A stretch of DNA of 6,117 nucleotides from an uncultured Bacilli bacterium. Lineage in GTDB: Bacteria > Bacillota_I > Bacilli_A > RF39 > UBA660. Each line of letters starts with the position of its first letter. Within the stretch, counting starts at the first letter, position 1. Made by a program: the position numbers and the translations under genes. This document shows, in pieces, positions 5,620 to 6,117 of the stretch. The notes beneath the pieces were generated by a model. It ran no database searches. It saw only the letters and a program-made list of their open reading frames with translations, and was not told where the DNA came from. The stretch is taken from the NCBI GenBank assembly GCA_934091015.1, contig CAKOKM010000050.1, forward strand, positions 1-6,117, read 5' to 3'.

Positions 5620-6057
5620 ATGGATAAAAATGAATATTTAAAAATTGTAAAAAAATTTACTCCCCATGAAGATAATCAAAAAGATTATATTTTATCGTTT
5701 ATCTCTGGAGGAACTATTGGAATGACTGGTGAAATAATTCGTTTATTTTTAATAAACAATTGCCACGTTTCTAAACCAGATGCCACATCTTATGTAATCT
5801 TAATTGCAATATTTGTTTCTGCTTTATTAACTTGTTTAGGAAAATATGACTCAATTATTGAAAAATTTAAATCAGGAATAATCATTCCAATTACCGGTTT
5901 TGCCCACAGTGTTACCTCATCTGCCCTAGATTATAAACATGATGGATTAATTACGGGTTTAGGCTCTAATTATTTTAAACTAGCTGGAAGTGTAATTCTA
6001 TATGCCATTGTAAGTGGCTTCTTCATGGGAATATTAAAGGTGATTCTAAATGTTTGA
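5620..6057 (+). CDS. spoVAC: Stage V sporulation protein AC (SpoVAC)
   Basis: Small inner-membrane protein of the spore, 145 residues (Bacillus SpoVAC is about 150). The SpoVA complex moves Ca-dipicolinic acid into the spore during development and out at germination; SpoVAC is reported to act as its mechanosensitive channel part. The sequence shows a short cytoplasmic start, hydrophobic segments near 24-45 and 58-73, and the family-defining C-terminal half: PITGFAHSVTSSALDYK at 90-106, then GLGSNYFKLAGSVI at 113-126 and a final membrane segment to about 143. ATG 5620 has only a weak GTGAT before it, so translation may depend on the sigma gene upstream. Its last 8 nt overlap the spoVAD start. 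The paralogue SpoVAE is similar, but the following spoVAD identifies this one as SpoVAC. Confidence 0.94.
   Translation: MDKNEYLKIVKKFTPHEDNQKDYILSFISGGTIGMTGEIIRLFLINNCHVSKPDATSYVILIAIFVSALLTCLGKYDSIIEKFKSGIIIPITGFAHSVTSSALDYKHDGLITGLGSNYFKLAGSVILYAIVSGFFMGILKVILNV
6036..6044 (+). promoter_or_regulatory. Shine-Dalgarno of spoVAD inside spoVAC
   Basis: AAAGGTGAT lies 5 nt before ATG 6050 and falls within the 3' end of spoVAC. It fixes the start of the truncated downstream gene and provides an in-window standard for normal Shine-Dalgarno spacing. Confidence 0.75.
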
Positions 6058-6117
6058 ATTTAAAAATGTTTATATTGATAAGTTTTATACAGTTGTAAGT
6101 AAAAAAGAAGCAAATGG
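6050..6117 (+). CDS. spoVAD: Stage V sporulation protein AD (SpoVAD), N-terminal fragment cut by window end
   Basis: Only 22 complete codons are visible, beginning MFEFKNVYIDKFYTVVSKKE. They line up with the start of SpoVAD proteins, where a WVFENPVYVN-like strand is followed by a glycine-rich turn and a basic/acidic GPKEKEGP-like segment; here the pattern F-E-x-x-x-V-Y-I and then SKKEANG is seen. SpoVAD is a soluble thiolase-fold protein that binds dipicolinic acid and works with SpoVAC in its transport. The start overlaps the spoVAC stop by 8 nt and has a good Shine-Dalgarno. The identification leans on gene order as much as on this short sequence. It is cut by the window, not broken. Confidence 0.8.
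   Translation, partial: MFEFKNVYIDKFYTVVSKKEAN

Noticed and set aside
2157..6057. Possible use of TGA as tryptophan (Mollicutes code)
   Set aside because: TGA ends the ZIP and SpoVAC frames at their expected family lengths, and tryptophan is written TGG in the genes that have it, so the standard bacterial code fits.

Overview
This is an AT-rich window with short intergenic gaps. Arginine is coded mostly by AGA, and TGG is the only tryptophan codon while TGA and TAA act as stops, so the ordinary bacterial code fits. An active-type RNase J, a SigF-like sporulation sigma factor and SpoVAC/SpoVAD together point to a spore-forming member of the Bacillota, probably a low-GC Bacilli lineage of the Erysipelotrichales/RF39 kind. 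The lineage is inferred from gene content and composition only.

Layout. (1) A plus-strand unit from about 11 to 2165: a ZIP-family metal transporter with a histidine-rich loop, a YebC/TACO1-family translation factor of the YeeN/YeeI (YebC2) type, and an RluA-family pseudouridine synthase that starts 3 nt after the yebC stop. (2) A minus-strand unit read from about 4727 down to 2147: rnjA (RNase J) from a well-formed promoter, then a second, canonical ZIP transporter. The two units converge with a 9-nt overlap of their last genes, and a weak hairpin lies inside the overlap. (3) A 305-nt divergent intergenic region, 4641-4945. It holds the rnjA promoter, an inverted repeat over its -35 element, three copies of TTTACACA and a near-perfect Spo0A box facing the sigma gene. 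(4) A plus-strand sporulation unit from 4946 to the window end: SigF-like sigma factor, spoVAC, and the first 22 codons of spoVAD.

How the parts fit. The first two units mix housekeeping RNA functions (RNA decay and processing, rRNA or tRNA modification, relief of stalled ribosomes) with divalent metal uptake. The sporulation unit resembles the Bacillus spoIIA-spoVA junction (spoIIAA-spoIIAB-sigF followed by spoVA), but here there is no spoIIAA or spoIIAB upstream and no spoVAA or spoVAB before spoVAC. The SpoVA proteins carry Ca-dipicolinate into the developing spore and release it at germination.

Most worth a second look: the Spo0A box in front of a sigma gene detached from its usual anti-sigma pair; the changed promoter-reading segment (region 2.4) of that sigma; a probable AUA start codon on the first ZIP gene; and the loss of a metal-ligand glutamate in that same transporter. 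I saw no CRISPR array, insertion sequence, tRNA, rRNA or obviously unknown multigene system.
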